DNA of 25,665 nt from an uncultured Christensenella sp. (GTDB lineage: Bacteria; Bacillota; Clostridia; Christensenellales; Borkfalkiaceae): positions 1 through 25,665 of the forward strand of contig CAJUGP010000030.1 in assembly GCA_910586365.1 (NCBI GenBank), read 5' to 3'. The first letter of the stretch is position 1, and every line of letters begins with the position of its first letter. The notes below the pieces were generated by a model, which was not told where the DNA came from, did not search any database, and worked only from the letters and a program-made list of their open reading frames with translations. A program made the translations under genes and the position numbers. Below, piece by piece: positions 13,688-21,635 of this stretch.

Positions 13688-15115
13688 TTACACGATATAT
13701 TCCGCGTCGCTTGCGGCGTTGTCGAGTTCTTTTTTCTGTTCGGCGTAGCCCGGTTTGCCCAAAAGGGCGAAGGTCGCCTTTTTGCCCGCCTCGACGCCCG
13801 GTTGGTTGAACGTGTCGATTTCGAGCATTGCGCCCGCGTAAGCCGTTTGCAGCTCGAAGAGGAACAGCAGCTGACCGAGCGTAAATTCGTTCACTTCGGG
13901 CAGCGCGATCGTATAATTCTGCCGTCCCGCTTTGGTAAGCGCGTATGCCGTCGCCTTGTTTTCCGCTTGGATAAGCTCTTCCATCGTATGTCCGCCGAGG
14001 AAGGAAACGTCGGGAATGTCCTCACAGCCGTGGGGAATGGGGAAGACTTCTTTATAGCGGTCTACCGAAAGGAACGTGACGATCTTGTCGTAAGGTCCTT
14101 CGGTGTAGAGCTGCACCTGCGAATGCTGGTCGGTTACGCCGAGCGCCTTAACGGGCGTCTGTCCCACGTTGCAGGGCTTGCCGCTCAGCGTCACGTTTTT
14201 GCCGAGCGATTCCGCCCAAAGCTGCGCGTACCAATCGGAAACGTATTTGAGATTATCCGAATAGGGCATAAGTACGCCGATGTTTTTGCCGTTTTTCATG
14301 CCGATGTATTGCAGCAGCGCGCAGACGAGCGCGGGGTTCTTTTTGAGGTCGGCTGTTTTGCACAGCTTATCCATATGCGCCGCGCCCTTCAAAAGCAGCT
14401 TGATATCGATGCCGAGCACTGCCGCGGGGAGCAGTCCCACGGGGGAGAGCTGCGAAAATCTGCCGCCCACGCCGTCGGTGAGAACGTACGACTTCACGCC
14501 GCCGAGCTCGGCGGAAATTTTTACGAGGTTGCCGCGCTTCGCGTCGGTCGTGAAGATCACGTGGTCTTTTACGTTTTCGCCCGCCGCTTTCAGAAGATCG
14601 GCGATAATGAGGTACTGCGTCATCGTTTCGCTCGTCGCGCCCGATTTGGAAATGACGTTAAAGCACGTCTTTTTCACGTCGATCACGTCGAGAAGCTCCT
14701 TCATGCGGACGGGGTCTACGTTGTCCTCCACGTAAAATTTAGGACCTTTACGCTTGGAGCGGGGCAGATCGTTATAATGCAGGTGGCACAGCGCGTTAAA
14801 CGCCATAATGGGACCGAGCGCGCTTCCTCCGATGCCGAGCACGACGAAATATTCAAATTTTTTGCGTACGCTTTTCGCCGTTTCCAAAATGTCCGCGACG
14901 ATCTCGTCCTGATTGTAGGGCAGTTCCGTCCAGCCCATAAAGAGTTCGTCTTTGCCGCGGTTTTGCGCCACGTAAGCGTGCGCGTCCTGCGCGATTTTTT
15001 TGTGCGATTCGATTTCTTTTTTGGTCACGCCTTTTTCGCCGAGGTATTTATCGGTCATGTTCGTGTAATCAACGCGAAGGGTAAGCGATTTTTTCAGCTC
15101 TTCCGTCAGTCTCAT
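13688..15115 (-). CDS. pgi: Glucose-6-phosphate isomerase
   Basis: This encodes 475 aa from ATG 15115. The in-frame TTG at 15130 is rejected because the GGAGG SD (15124-15128) lies between the two starts. Pgi interconverts glucose 6-phosphate and fructose 6-phosphate in glycolysis and gluconeogenesis. Visible are VVLGIGGSALGPIMAF, VISKSGATSETMTQYL (sugar-phosphate binding), the family signature DGVGGRFSQLSPVGLLPAA, and the QHSQVQLYTEGPYDK active-site region. Length is close to the 450-aa Firmicutes form. It has its own consensus promoter, located inside the end of the upstream flippase gene, and a perfect terminator, so it can be made as a single-gene transcript. Confidence 0.97.
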   Translation of the reverse strand: MRLTEELKKSLTLRVDYTNMTDKYLGEKGVTKKEIESHKKIAQDAHAYVAQNRGKDELFMGWTELPYNQDEIVADILETAKSVRKKFEYFVVLGIGGSALGPIMAFNALCHLHYNDLPRSKRKGPKFYVEDNVDPVRMKELLDVIDVKKTCFNVISKSGATSETMTQYLIIADLLKAAGENVKDHVIFTTDAKRGNLVKISAELGGVKSYVLTDGVGGRFSQLSPVGLLPAAVLGIDIKLLLKGAAHMDKLCKTADLKKNPALVCALLQYIGMKNGKNIGVLMPYSDNLKYVSDWYAQLWAESLGKNVTLSGKPCNVGQTPVKALGVTDQHSQVQLYTEGPYDKIVTFLSVDRYKEVFPIPHGCEDIPDVSFLGGHTMEELIQAENKATAYALTKAGRQNYTIALPEVNEFTLGQLLFLFELQTAYAGAMLEIDTFNQPGVEAGKKATFALLGKPGYAEQKKELDNAASDAEYIV

Positions 15116-15144
15116 GGTTTGTTCCTCCAAAATTTACTAAAAAT

Positions 15145-15173
15145 ATTTTATCTTTTTTCGGAAAAAATGTCAA
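15145..15173 (-). promoter_or_regulatory. pgi promoter, overlapping the 3' end of the flippase gene
   Basis: On the minus strand a perfect TTGACA (15168-15173) and TAAAAT (15145-15150) are spaced by 17 bp. The -35 box overlaps the last codons of the upstream gene, whose stop is at 15170-15172. The start site is expected near 15138. Confidence 0.85.
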
Positions 15174-16687
15174 GACGGTGACGCGACTTTTTTGCGTCTT
15201 TTGGGCAGAAAACGGGCAAAAAACGCGCGGAAGTCGAAAAGACGGAAGATTGCGAGCAAAGCGGCTTCGGCAAGGGCGGTAAAAAGGAAGGCGAGCGCGA
15301 AGGCGGGCAGATAGCTGAGATATGCGGAGAGCAGCTTATGCAGGAGTACGCCGCTCACGGTGACGGCGGCGACCGTGACGCTCAGCTTCAACAGGAATTT
15401 CCCCTGTTTGAGCGCGCCCGTTTTCTTGCGCAGAAATATGATGGAGCAGACGGCGGTCACGAGGTAATCGCTCGCCATGCCTGCGCACAGCGCCCCGCCC
15501 GAAAGGTATTTGGGCAAAAACCACACGCAGGCGAGCATGGAGCACGAACCGAACAGGAAGAACAGCAAGGTCATTCTCTCGTGTCCGAGCGAATTGAGAA
15601 TGCTCGTGCAGATCATGGTAAGGCTCAGTGGAATGAGAATGAGCGCGCAGTTTGCGATCATCTTGCCGCTTTCGGCGTTCGAGTAAAGCAAAATGCCCAC
15701 GTCCTCGCCGCAAACGATGAAAAAGGGAATAAGCATGCCCGCGATCAGCAGCGTAGTATTGAGCGCTTTTCCCACGAGCGCGGAGAGCTTTTCGTGCTGT
15801 TTTTTGTAAAAGCATTCGCTCAGCTCGGGAACGAGCACGAGCGCGAGCGACCCGATCAGCGAACAGGGGATCATGATGACGGGCATGACCATGCCGTACA
15901 CGACGCCGTATTCGGCAAGCGCGCGCGAAGAGGAGAAGCCCGCCGCGATCAGGCGCATGGGGAAGATCACCGAAATGAGCGAATTCATGAGCGACGAGGA
16001 CGTGCGCATGGCGGTGATGGGCAGCGACGATTTGAGCAGGGGTAAAAATTCGCCGCGCGGAGAGGCGAACCTTCCGCCCTTTGCGATAAAATAGACAAGG
16101 GCGATCGCAAACGAACACAGGTACGAAACGAGCACGGCGACAGCCGCTTTGTTGACGTCGGCAAGCTTCGCGCCCGAGAGCAGCAAAAACACGCCCGTCA
16201 CGATCATGACGATCTCTTCGATCAGCTCGATGAGCGAATAGGCGAGAAAACGCTTGTTGCCCCAAAACGTACCGCGGATGATGGCGTAAACCGAAGTAAA
16301 CGACAAACCGAAGATCATAATGTAAAAGAGGTCGGCGCAGCGCGGATCGGAAAAGACGGCGGAAAAGGGCGTGCGCGCCAAAAACAGCAGCACGGTGAGC
16401 GGCACGCTGAAAAGGAGCGCGATGAGTACGGCGGCGGACGTGGCGGAGCGTTCGCCCCGGATACTGCCGCGCGCGCGGTGCTTGAAGATCACGCGCGAGA
16501 GGGTGATGGGAAGCCCGCTCGACGAGATCGTGATAAACACGGCGAACACGGTGAGCGCGACCTGATACACGCCCAGCCCTTCGGCGCCGAGCATGCGCGA
16601 CAAAATGATACGGTATAAGAATCCCAGCCCGTGCTCGATCGCGGCGAACACCGTTACGAGCGCGGCGGAACGATATAAATTCTGCAT
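15170..16687 (-). CDS. SpoVB/MVF-family polysaccharide flippase
   Basis: This encodes 505 aa from ATG 16687. A frame extension to 16753 exists but has no SD and would run back over the start of the divergent LysM gene. The chosen start gives the family-typical opening, a short basic lead and then GLGFLYRIILSRMLGAEGLG, which matches SpoVB and related oligosaccharide flippases. About fourteen hydrophobic segments follow. Mid-protein TAMRTSSSLMNSLISVIFPM and CSLIGSLALVLVPELSECF are also typical. Such proteins move lipid-linked wall or exopolysaccharide precursors across the membrane, and SpoVB itself is needed for spore cortex. The SD is weak. It is divergent from the LysM gene and upstream of pgi, with only about 54 nt between stop and start. 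Paralogues are common, so the sporulation role is inference. Confidence 0.85.
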   Translation of the reverse strand: MQNLYRSAALVTVFAAIEHGLGFLYRIILSRMLGAEGLGVYQVALTVFAVFITISSSGLPITLSRVIFKHRARGSIRGERSATSAAVLIALLFSVPLTVLLFLARTPFSAVFSDPRCADLFYIMIFGLSFTSVYAIIRGTFWGNKRFLAYSLIELIEEIVMIVTGVFLLLSGAKLADVNKAAVAVLVSYLCSFAIALVYFIAKGGRFASPRGEFLPLLKSSLPITAMRTSSSLMNSLISVIFPMRLIAAGFSSSRALAEYGVVYGMVMPVIMIPCSLIGSLALVLVPELSECFYKKQHEKLSALVGKALNTTLLIAGMLIPFFIVCGEDVGILLYSNAESGKMIANCALILIPLSLTMICTSILNSLGHERMTLLFFLFGSCSMLACVWFLPKYLSGGALCAGMASDYLVTAVCSIIFLRKKTGALKQGKFLLKLSVTVAAVTVSGVLLHKLLSAYLSYLPAFALAFLFTALAEAALLAIFRLFDFRAFFARFLPKRRKKVASPS

Positions 16688-16742
16688 GGTGTATTTTATT
16701 TCCGCGCGCACCTTTTTATGAGGGACGGCATACAATATTCCT

Positions 16743-17030
16743 ATGGAACTCATCTTAAAGCATGCGCCGTACTATCGCGTCAAACGCGGACAAACGCTCG
16801 CGCTGATCGCAGAAACGTTTCGTATCCCCGTCTCCGTGCTCGTAAAGGAAAACGCTTTGGAAAAAGAGGTGGAAGAAGGGCAGGTGCTTTCGATTCCCGC
16901 ATCACGGTTTCATCTTTACCGCGTGCGCGGCGGCGAGAGCAAAACGCTGCTGTGCGGATCGGCGGCGCGGTTTCGGGAGCTGAACGCGACCGATTGCTTT
17001 TATCCCGGTCAAATCGTATTTTTGGGTTAA
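16743..17030 (+). CDS. Small LysM-domain protein
   Basis: This encodes 95 aa. Residues 9-53 form a LysM domain (YYRVKRGQTLALIAETFRIP, then VLVKENAL and EGQVLSIPAS), which binds GlcNAc-containing glycans such as peptidoglycan. Residues 56-95 look like a degenerate second LysM (HLYRVRGGESKTLLCGSA, ending FYPGQIVFLG). There is no signal peptide, so it would act in the cytoplasm, in the mother cell around a forespore, or by non-classical export. The ATG lacks a proper SD. A TACAAT box at 16731-16736 would place the transcript start on or near the ATG. The next gene begins 70 nt downstream. Small LysM proteins in spore formers are often coat or morphogenesis factors; that role is inference here. 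Confidence 0.75.
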   Translation: MELILKHAPYYRVKRGQTLALIAETFRIPVSVLVKENALEKEVEEGQVLSIPASRFHLYRVRGGESKTLLCGSAARFRELNATDCFYPGQIVFLG

Positions 17031-17100
17031 TCACCAAAATCCGCACGGTTTCATAAGATAAAACAGAAACCGAATAAGGTTTTTTATACGGAGGTAACAA

Positions 17101-17748
17101 ATGTCATTTTTTTCCAATTTTTCATCGGATCATTGTCCCGGAACGATTTCGGGAAACCCGCTGAACGGTCTGTGCGAAAAGGTTTGCATTCAGGCGGAAA
17201 AGATTTTCGACGCGGGCATTATTCAGACGCGGCTTGAAAACTATGCCGTAACGCTCATCGATCCGCCCGACGAATCTACATATCCTTTGACCTTTGTCAG
17301 CGCGCGTTCCGTGGGCGCGGCGACCGTTTCCAACGTAACGGTAGACCGCCAAAGCGACGGCTGCAACGCGCGCGTGCAGGCTACCGTGACCGTTCCCATG
17401 GAGATCGTCTATGTCGACAACGCCGGCAGAGACGGCAAAGCGACGGGAAACATCGTGCTCACCGAGGACGTCATCATGTACGTACCGCCCGCGTCCGTCA
17501 TGCCTTTTACCGTGACGGCGGTCGCTTCGTGCGTTTCGCCCGAAGGCACGTTCAATCCCGAAACGGGCGCGTTTATGCTGAGCGCGTGCGTCACCTGCAT
17601 TCTCAAAGTTTCGATGCAGGTCGAGCTGCTCGTTCCCAGCTACGGTTATTGCGCCATTCCCCCCGCGCAGGAATACTCGCACGAGGTCTGCACGGGATTC
17701 TTTGAACTGCCGCTTTATCCGCAGGGCAAAGCTTGTTCGAGGAAGTAA
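17101..17748 (+). CDS. Cysteine-containing conserved clostridial protein, possibly spore-related
   Basis: This encodes 215 aa with a strong GGAGGT SD 5 nt before the ATG. There is no signal peptide or membrane segment. The N-terminal region has CEKVCIQAEKIFDAGIIQTR. The middle is beta-rich (VPMEIVYVDNAGRDGKATGN and VIMYVPPASVMPFTVTAVAS). The end reads ELLVPSYGYCAIPP, then EVCTGFFELPLYP. Seven or more cysteines are scattered through it. I recall similar proteins in Clostridia, probably related to the DUF3794/SPOCS-type domains of spore-coat morphogenesis proteins, but I cannot verify this. It follows the LysM gene and precedes a good terminator. In SipL-type proteins a SPOCS domain and a LysM domain occur in one chain, so the pairing here is suggestive. 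Confidence 0.6.
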   Translation: MSFFSNFSSDHCPGTISGNPLNGLCEKVCIQAEKIFDAGIIQTRLENYAVTLIDPPDESTYPLTFVSARSVGAATVSNVTVDRQSDGCNARVQATVTVPMEIVYVDNAGRDGKATGNIVLTEDVIMYVPPASVMPFTVTAVASCVSPEGTFNPETGAFMLSACVTCILKVSMQVELLVPSYGYCAIPPAQEYSHEVCTGFFELPLYPQGKACSRK

Positions 17749-17798
17749 CGTTTTACGAAAGGAAGTCTCCTCTTGTCGAGGGGACTTTTTTTCGTTAC
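17745..17798 (+). terminator. Terminator after the cysteine-containing protein gene
   Basis: AAGTCTCCTC (17763-17772) pairs with GAGGGGACTT (17778-17787) with one wobble, followed by a T-run. An outer GTAACG (17745-17750) / CGTTAC (17793-17798) helix can enclose it. Confidence 0.85.
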
Positions 17799-17818
17799 GG
17801 TATAAATTGCGCCGACTA

Positions 17819-17848
17819 TTGACAAGTTTATGCCGAAAGTGGTATAAT
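17819..17848 (+). promoter_or_regulatory. Promoter of the redox/cysteine operon
   Basis: A perfect TTGACA (17819-17824) and a perfect TATAAT (17843-17848) are spaced by 18 bp. No terminator is visible between this promoter and the end of the second Sel1 gene. Confidence 0.85.
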
Positions 17849-17870
17849 ATGGGAAGAAAAAGGAGGCGTC

Positions 17871-18473
17871 ATGAATCTCGAAGCATTGTATAAACTCTCT
17901 TACGGCTTGTATATCCTTACGGCGCGCGAGGGGGAAAAGGACAACGGTTGCATCGTCAACACCGTGATGCAGATCACGGATAAACCCAACCGCATCGCGG
18001 TGGCGGTCAACAAAAGCAATTACACGCACGGCATGATCGAGCGGACGGGCAAGTTCAACGTATCCGTTTTAAGCGAACGTTCGCGTTTTGAAACGTACCG
18101 CCATTGGGGATTTCAAAGCGGTGCGCAAACGGATAAAACGCAGGAAATTTCCTTCCGCCGCGCGGAAAACGGCGTAATCTTTCTCGAAGACGAGTGCAAC
18201 GCCTATCTGTGCGCCAAAGTGATCTCTTCCGTCGACATGGGTACGCATACGGTGTTCTTCGGCGAAGTGACCGACTGCGCGGTCTTAAACGGCGATGCTT
18301 CGGTGACGTATGCGTATTACCACAAAAACATCAAGCCCGCGCCGCCCGTTTCGGAAAAGAAAAAGGGCTATATCTGCACGATTTGCGGGTATATTTACGA
18401 GGGCGAACCGCTGCCCGAGGATTTTATCTGTCCGTGGTGCAAGCACCCTGCAAGCGACTTCAAACCGCTTTAA
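17871..18473 (+). CDS. Flavin reductase-rubredoxin fusion (high-molecular-weight rubredoxin type)
   Basis: This encodes 200 aa. Residues 1-155 form a flavin-reductase-like FMN-binding split-barrel domain (SYGLYILTAREG, NGCIVNTVMQIT, IERTGKFNVSVLSE, HTVFFGEVTDCAVL). Residues 166-198 form a compact rubredoxin with C169, C172, C187 and C190 (CTICGYIY and CPWC), which binds one iron. The architecture matches Hrb of acetogens, which passes electrons from NAD(P)H through FMN to the rubredoxin iron and on to flavodiiron proteins or rubrerythrins to remove O2 or peroxide. AGGAGG lies just before the ATG. It is the first gene after a near-consensus promoter, which suggests strong expression and a role in oxygen tolerance of an anaerobe. 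Confidence 0.93.
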   Translation: MNLEALYKLSYGLYILTAREGEKDNGCIVNTVMQITDKPNRIAVAVNKSNYTHGMIERTGKFNVSVLSERSRFETYRHWGFQSGAQTDKTQEISFRRAENGVIFLEDECNAYLCAKVISSVDMGTHTVFFGEVTDCAVLNGDASVTYAYYHKNIKPAPPVSEKKKGYICTICGYIYEGEPLPEDFICPWCKHPASDFKPL

Positions 18474-18494
18474 GACAACGCAAAGGAGAAAATC

Positions 18495-18809
18495 ATGGCA
18501 ACAAGCGAAGAATTTATCAAAGAAGTCTGCGCGCGGATCGGTCCGCTTTACGACGTGCGTTATAAAAAAATGTTCGGGGAATACATGGTATACGCAAACG
18601 AAAAGCCCGTGCTGCTCGTTTGCGATAACTGCGTGTTCGTGAAAATACTGCCTGAGGTCGAACACCTTTTCGCGCATGCGCAAACGGGCGTGCCTTACAA
18701 GGGCGCAAAGGATCATTATATTTTAGATATTCAAAACGGTGCGCTCGTGCAGGAAGCGGTCGCCGTGTTGGAGCGCGTTACGCCCGTTCCGAAAAAAAGA
18801 AAAAAGTGA
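18495..18809 (+). CDS. TfoX N-terminal domain protein
   Basis: This encodes 104 aa. The sequence VRYKKMFGEYMVYANEKPV and then LLVCDNCVFVKILPE is typical of stand-alone TfoX-N proteins. In full-length TfoX/Sxy this domain belongs to a competence regulator, but the stand-alone form in anaerobic Firmicutes has no settled role. The C-terminus is a Lys/Arg-rich tail. AAGGAG lies about 7 nt upstream of the ATG. The gene is 21 nt after the rubredoxin fusion and 10 nt before the next reductase, clearly in one operon. Confidence 0.85.
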   Translation: MATSEEFIKEVCARIGPLYDVRYKKMFGEYMVYANEKPVLLVCDNCVFVKILPEVEHLFAHAQTGVPYKGAKDHYILDIQNGALVQEAVAVLERVTPVPKKRKK

Positions 18810-18819
18810 GGTTAAGAGC

Positions 18820-19359
18820 ATGAAAAAAGTCGTTGTAATCAGTTCTACGCCGCGTTCGGGCGGCAATTCCGAAACGTTAGCGCAGCAGTTTGCCGAGGGC
18901 GCGCGCGCCGCAGGGCATGAGGTTACATATATCAACCTGCGCGATTTAGGGTTAAAGTTCTGCATCGGCTGCATGGTCTGCCAAAAGACGCGCTCCGATT
19001 GCGTGTTAAGCGACGGCATGAAAGGGCTTTACGAAACCGTGCAGCAAGCCGACGTGCTTGCGTTCGCCACGCCCGTTTATTATTACTCGGTGAGCGGTCA
19101 GCTCAAAACCTTTCTCGATCGGCTCAATCCTCTTTACGTGCGCGAAAATTCCTTCCGCGACGTGTATCTGCTCGCTACCGCCGCCGAGGACGAGGATTTT
19201 GCCGTAGACGGCAGCGTCACCGCCGTGCAGGGTTGGTGCGACTGCTTCGACGGCGTTTCGATCAAGGGCGTTCTACGCGGCGTGGGCGTGAACGAAAAGG
19301 GCGAAGTCGAGGCAACCGACTATCCCCGCAGAGCTTACGAAATGGGCGGGAGCGTGTAA
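18820..19359 (+). CDS. NADPH-dependent FMN reductase / iron-sulfur flavoprotein-like
   Basis: This encodes 179 aa from ATG 18820. A longer frame to 18739 overlaps the TfoX-N gene and is rejected because the Rossmann-like strand KKVVVISSTPRSGGNSET begins at 18820. Flavodoxin-fold FMN-binding features are STPRSGGNS at residues 9-17 and ATPVYYYSVSGQLKTFLDR near 83-101. Cysteines at 48, 51, 54 and 61 (CIGCMVC and a following Cys) fit the CX2CX2CX4-7C cluster motif of iron-sulfur flavoproteins. A [4Fe-4S] cluster beside the flavin is therefore plausible but not proven. Those enzymes move electrons in anaerobes, including to O2 and H2O2. It is directly upstream of cysK with a 2-nt gap, in the redox operon. 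Confidence 0.85.
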   Translation: MKKVVVISSTPRSGGNSETLAQQFAEGARAAGHEVTYINLRDLGLKFCIGCMVCQKTRSDCVLSDGMKGLYETVQQADVLAFATPVYYYSVSGQLKTFLDRLNPLYVRENSFRDVYLLATAAEDEDFAVDGSVTAVQGWCDCFDGVSIKGVLRGVGVNEKGEVEATDYPRRAYEMGGSV

Positions 19360-19361
19360 AC

Positions 19362-20276
19362 GTGCGTGTGTACCGCAATATCGCCGAAACGGTCGGCGGA
19401 ACGCCGCTCCTCGCGCTGGAACGTTATGCCCGATGCAACGGGCTGCGCGCGGAGCTGTATGCCAAGCTCGAATACTTCAATCCGGCGGGTTCGGTAAAAG
19501 ACCGCGTGGCGCGCGCCGTGATCGAGGACGCGGAAGCGCGCGGCTTGCTCCAAAAAGGCGGCACGATCATCGAGCCGACCTCGGGCAACACGGGAATCGG
19601 ACTTGCCTGCATGGCGGCAAGCAAGGGGTACCGTGTCGTGATCGTCATGCCCGACAATATGAGTATCGAGCGGCGCAGGCTTTTGCAGGCGTACGGCGCG
19701 CAGCTCGTTTTGACCGACGGCAAGGAGGGCATGAAAGGGGCAATCGCCAAAGCCGAACAGCTGCTGCGGGAAAATCCGCAGGCGATTAGCGCGGGGCAGT
19801 TCACGAATCCCGTCAACCCCGCCGTGCATTATAAAACGACGGGCGCGGAAATTTGGGAGGATACCGAGGGCGCCGTCGATTATTTCGTCGCGGGCGTCGG
19901 AACGGGCGGCACGCTGACGGGCGTCGGGCGGTACTTAAAAGAACGCAATCCGTTTGTGAAAATTATCGCCGTCGAACCGTATTCTTCCCCCGTGCTTTCG
20001 GGCGGAACGGCGGGTGCGCACGGATTGCAGGGGATCGGCGCGGGATTCGTTCCCCAAACGCTCGACGCGGGCGTGATCGACGAAGTGATTGCCGTAAAGG
20101 AAGAAGACGCGCTTGCCGCGCAGGCGGCGGTTTGCCGCTCGGAAGGCGTGCTTGCGGGGATTTCCTCGGGCGCGGCGCTTTGGGCGGCGGCGCAGCTTGC
20201 GAAAAAGAGCGAAAACGCAAATAAGAAGATCGTCGTGCTCTTTCCCGATTCGGGCGAACGTTATTTAAGTGAATAA
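19362..20276 (+). CDS. cysK: Cysteine synthase (O-acetylserine sulfhydrylase)
   Basis: This encodes 304 aa from GTG 19362, 2 nt after the previous stop, with GGGAG about 9 nt upstream. The frame stays open far upstream, but that part is antiframe of the flavoprotein gene. It makes cysteine from O-acetylserine and sulfide. The PLP lysine is K46 in the motif NPAGSVKDR. PTSGNTGIGLA (about 72-82) binds the substrate carboxylate, and GTGGTLTGVGRYLKE holds the PLP phosphate. PLLALERY and GIGAGFVPQTLD are also family-typical. Length and motif order fit CysK or CysM, and sequence alone does not separate them. Its place after redox proteins suggests coupling of sulfur assimilation, or Fe-S supply, with oxidative defence. 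Confidence 0.93.
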   Translation: MRVYRNIAETVGGTPLLALERYARCNGLRAELYAKLEYFNPAGSVKDRVARAVIEDAEARGLLQKGGTIIEPTSGNTGIGLACMAASKGYRVVIVMPDNMSIERRRLLQAYGAQLVLTDGKEGMKGAIAKAEQLLRENPQAISAGQFTNPVNPAVHYKTTGAEIWEDTEGAVDYFVAGVGTGGTLTGVGRYLKERNPFVKIIAVEPYSSPVLSGGTAGAHGLQGIGAGFVPQTLDAGVIDEVIAVKEEDALAAQAAVCRSEGVLAGISSGAALWAAAQLAKKSENANKKIVVLFPDSGERYLSE

Positions 20277-20293
20277 ATGCAGGAGAAAAGAAT

Positions 20294-21631
20294 ATGGAAA
20301 CAAAAGAACTTTGCGAACGGGCGAAAGCCCTGTATGCCGAGAAGAATTACATTGAGGCGGTCAAGCTTTGGCGCGCCGCCGCGGAACAGAACGACGCGGA
20401 CGCGCTTTACATGCTCGGGATCTGCCATAATTATAATTTAGGCGTAGACGAGGCGGACGAAACGGCGCGCGGCGTTGCGGCGAGCGGTTATTTTCTTCAA
20501 GCCGCCGCGTTGGGACATGCCGACGCGCAGTGCTTTGCGGGGCTTTGTTATCTGCACGGCATCGGCACGGAGCAAAACGGCGCGAAGGCGGTGGAATGGT
20601 TTGAAAAAGCGGCTTTACAGAACAGCACGCAGGCGATGAACAATTTGGGCTTGCTGTATCGGGAAGGAACGGCGGTCGAAGCGGACGAAACGCGTTCGTT
20701 CGCATGGTTTGAAAAATCCGCCGCCCTGCACGATGCGACGGGGCTTTTATACGAGGGTATCGCCTATTACGAAGGCTGCGGCGTCAAACGCGATTACAAA
20801 GAGGCGGTCAAGCGATACGAACAGGCGGCGCAGCTCGGTTCGGCGGAAGCGCTTTTCCGCCTCGGCGAATGTTACGACGACGGCGAGGGCGTGGAAGAAA
20901 ATCAAATCGAAGCGTTCCGCCTTTACAAGCTCGCCGCGCAGAAAAATCACGCCAAGGCGCAGTGCTACGTCGGCTATTGCTATGAATACGGCACGGGCGT
21001 AGCGCGGAATATGAAAGAGGCGATCGGCTGGTACGAGGTTTCCGCGCGCAACAATTATTTTCAGGCGTATTGCAACCTCGGCTGTTGTTACGAAGTGGGC
21101 AACGGCGTCAAAAAGGACATGAAAACGGCGATCGAATATTATAAAAAAGGCGCCGAGTTGGGCAGTCTTGACGCGATCTACAATCTTGGAAACGTGTATG
21201 CGTTCGGCAAGGGGGTGAAGCGCGACGACGCGCTTGCGGCGGAGTATTACGCCCGCGCGGCGCAGAGCGGACACGCCGAGGCGCAGTATAATCTCGCGCA
21301 GCATTTCAGTTCGGGACGGGGCGTGGAACAGGACGAAGAGGCGGCTGCCTTTTGGTTTTTGGAAGCGGCGAAACGGGGCGATTCCGACGCGCAGTGCAAA
21401 ACGGGCTTGCTCTTTATGCAGGGAGAAGGCGTGGAAGAGGACCCCGAACAGGCGGTGTTTTGGTTCCGCAAAGCGGCAAGTCAAGGCGACGTCGACGCGC
21501 AGTATCTGCTCGGCATGTGTTACGAGGAAGGGCTTGGCGTGCAGGCGGACCGCGGCGAGGCATACGAATGGTATGCGCGGGCGGCGGCGCAGGGCGACGG
21601 CAGAGCGAAAAAAGCGTTGAAAAAACTGTAA
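20294..21631 (+). CDS. Sel1-repeat (TPR-like) protein 1
   Basis: This encodes 445 aa made almost entirely of about eleven Sel1-like repeats of roughly 36 residues. Repeat anchors include DALYMLGIC, DAQCFAGLCYLHGIG, EALFRLGECYDDGEGV, AKAQCYVGYCYEYGTG and DAQYLLGMCYEEGLGV. A short N-terminal helix pair (ELCERAKALYAEKNYIEAVK) precedes them. Sel1 solenoids mediate protein-protein contacts. No signal peptide, membrane segment or enzymatic domain is visible, so the partner is unknown and the location is presumably cytoplasmic. AGGAG lies 8 nt before the ATG, 17 nt after cysK. A paralogue follows 4 nt after its stop. Confidence 0.9.
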   Translation: METKELCERAKALYAEKNYIEAVKLWRAAAEQNDADALYMLGICHNYNLGVDEADETARGVAASGYFLQAAALGHADAQCFAGLCYLHGIGTEQNGAKAVEWFEKAALQNSTQAMNNLGLLYREGTAVEADETRSFAWFEKSAALHDATGLLYEGIAYYEGCGVKRDYKEAVKRYEQAAQLGSAEALFRLGECYDDGEGVEENQIEAFRLYKLAAQKNHAKAQCYVGYCYEYGTGVARNMKEAIGWYEVSARNNYFQAYCNLGCCYEVGNGVKKDMKTAIEYYKKGAELGSLDAIYNLGNVYAFGKGVKRDDALAAEYYARAAQSGHAEAQYNLAQHFSSGRGVEQDEEAAAFWFLEAAKRGDSDAQCKTGLLFMQGEGVEEDPEQAVFWFRKAASQGDVDAQYLLGMCYEEGLGVQADRGEAYEWYARAAAQGDGRAKKALKKL

Positions 21632-21635
21632 TGGC

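Noticed and set aside
13673..15181. 502-aa open frame on the plus strand
   Set aside because: It is the antisense shadow of pgi. The pgi frame has clear family motifs, a promoter, an SD and a terminator; this one has no family signature.
15336..16265. 309-aa and 235-aa frames over the flippase gene
   Set aside because: Low-complexity Arg/His/Ala-rich shadows; the minus-strand flippase frame has the membrane segments and family motifs.
18999..19361. N-terminal extension of CysK
   Set aside because: Arg-rich and overlapping the flavoprotein gene out of frame; the GTG at 19362 fits family length.
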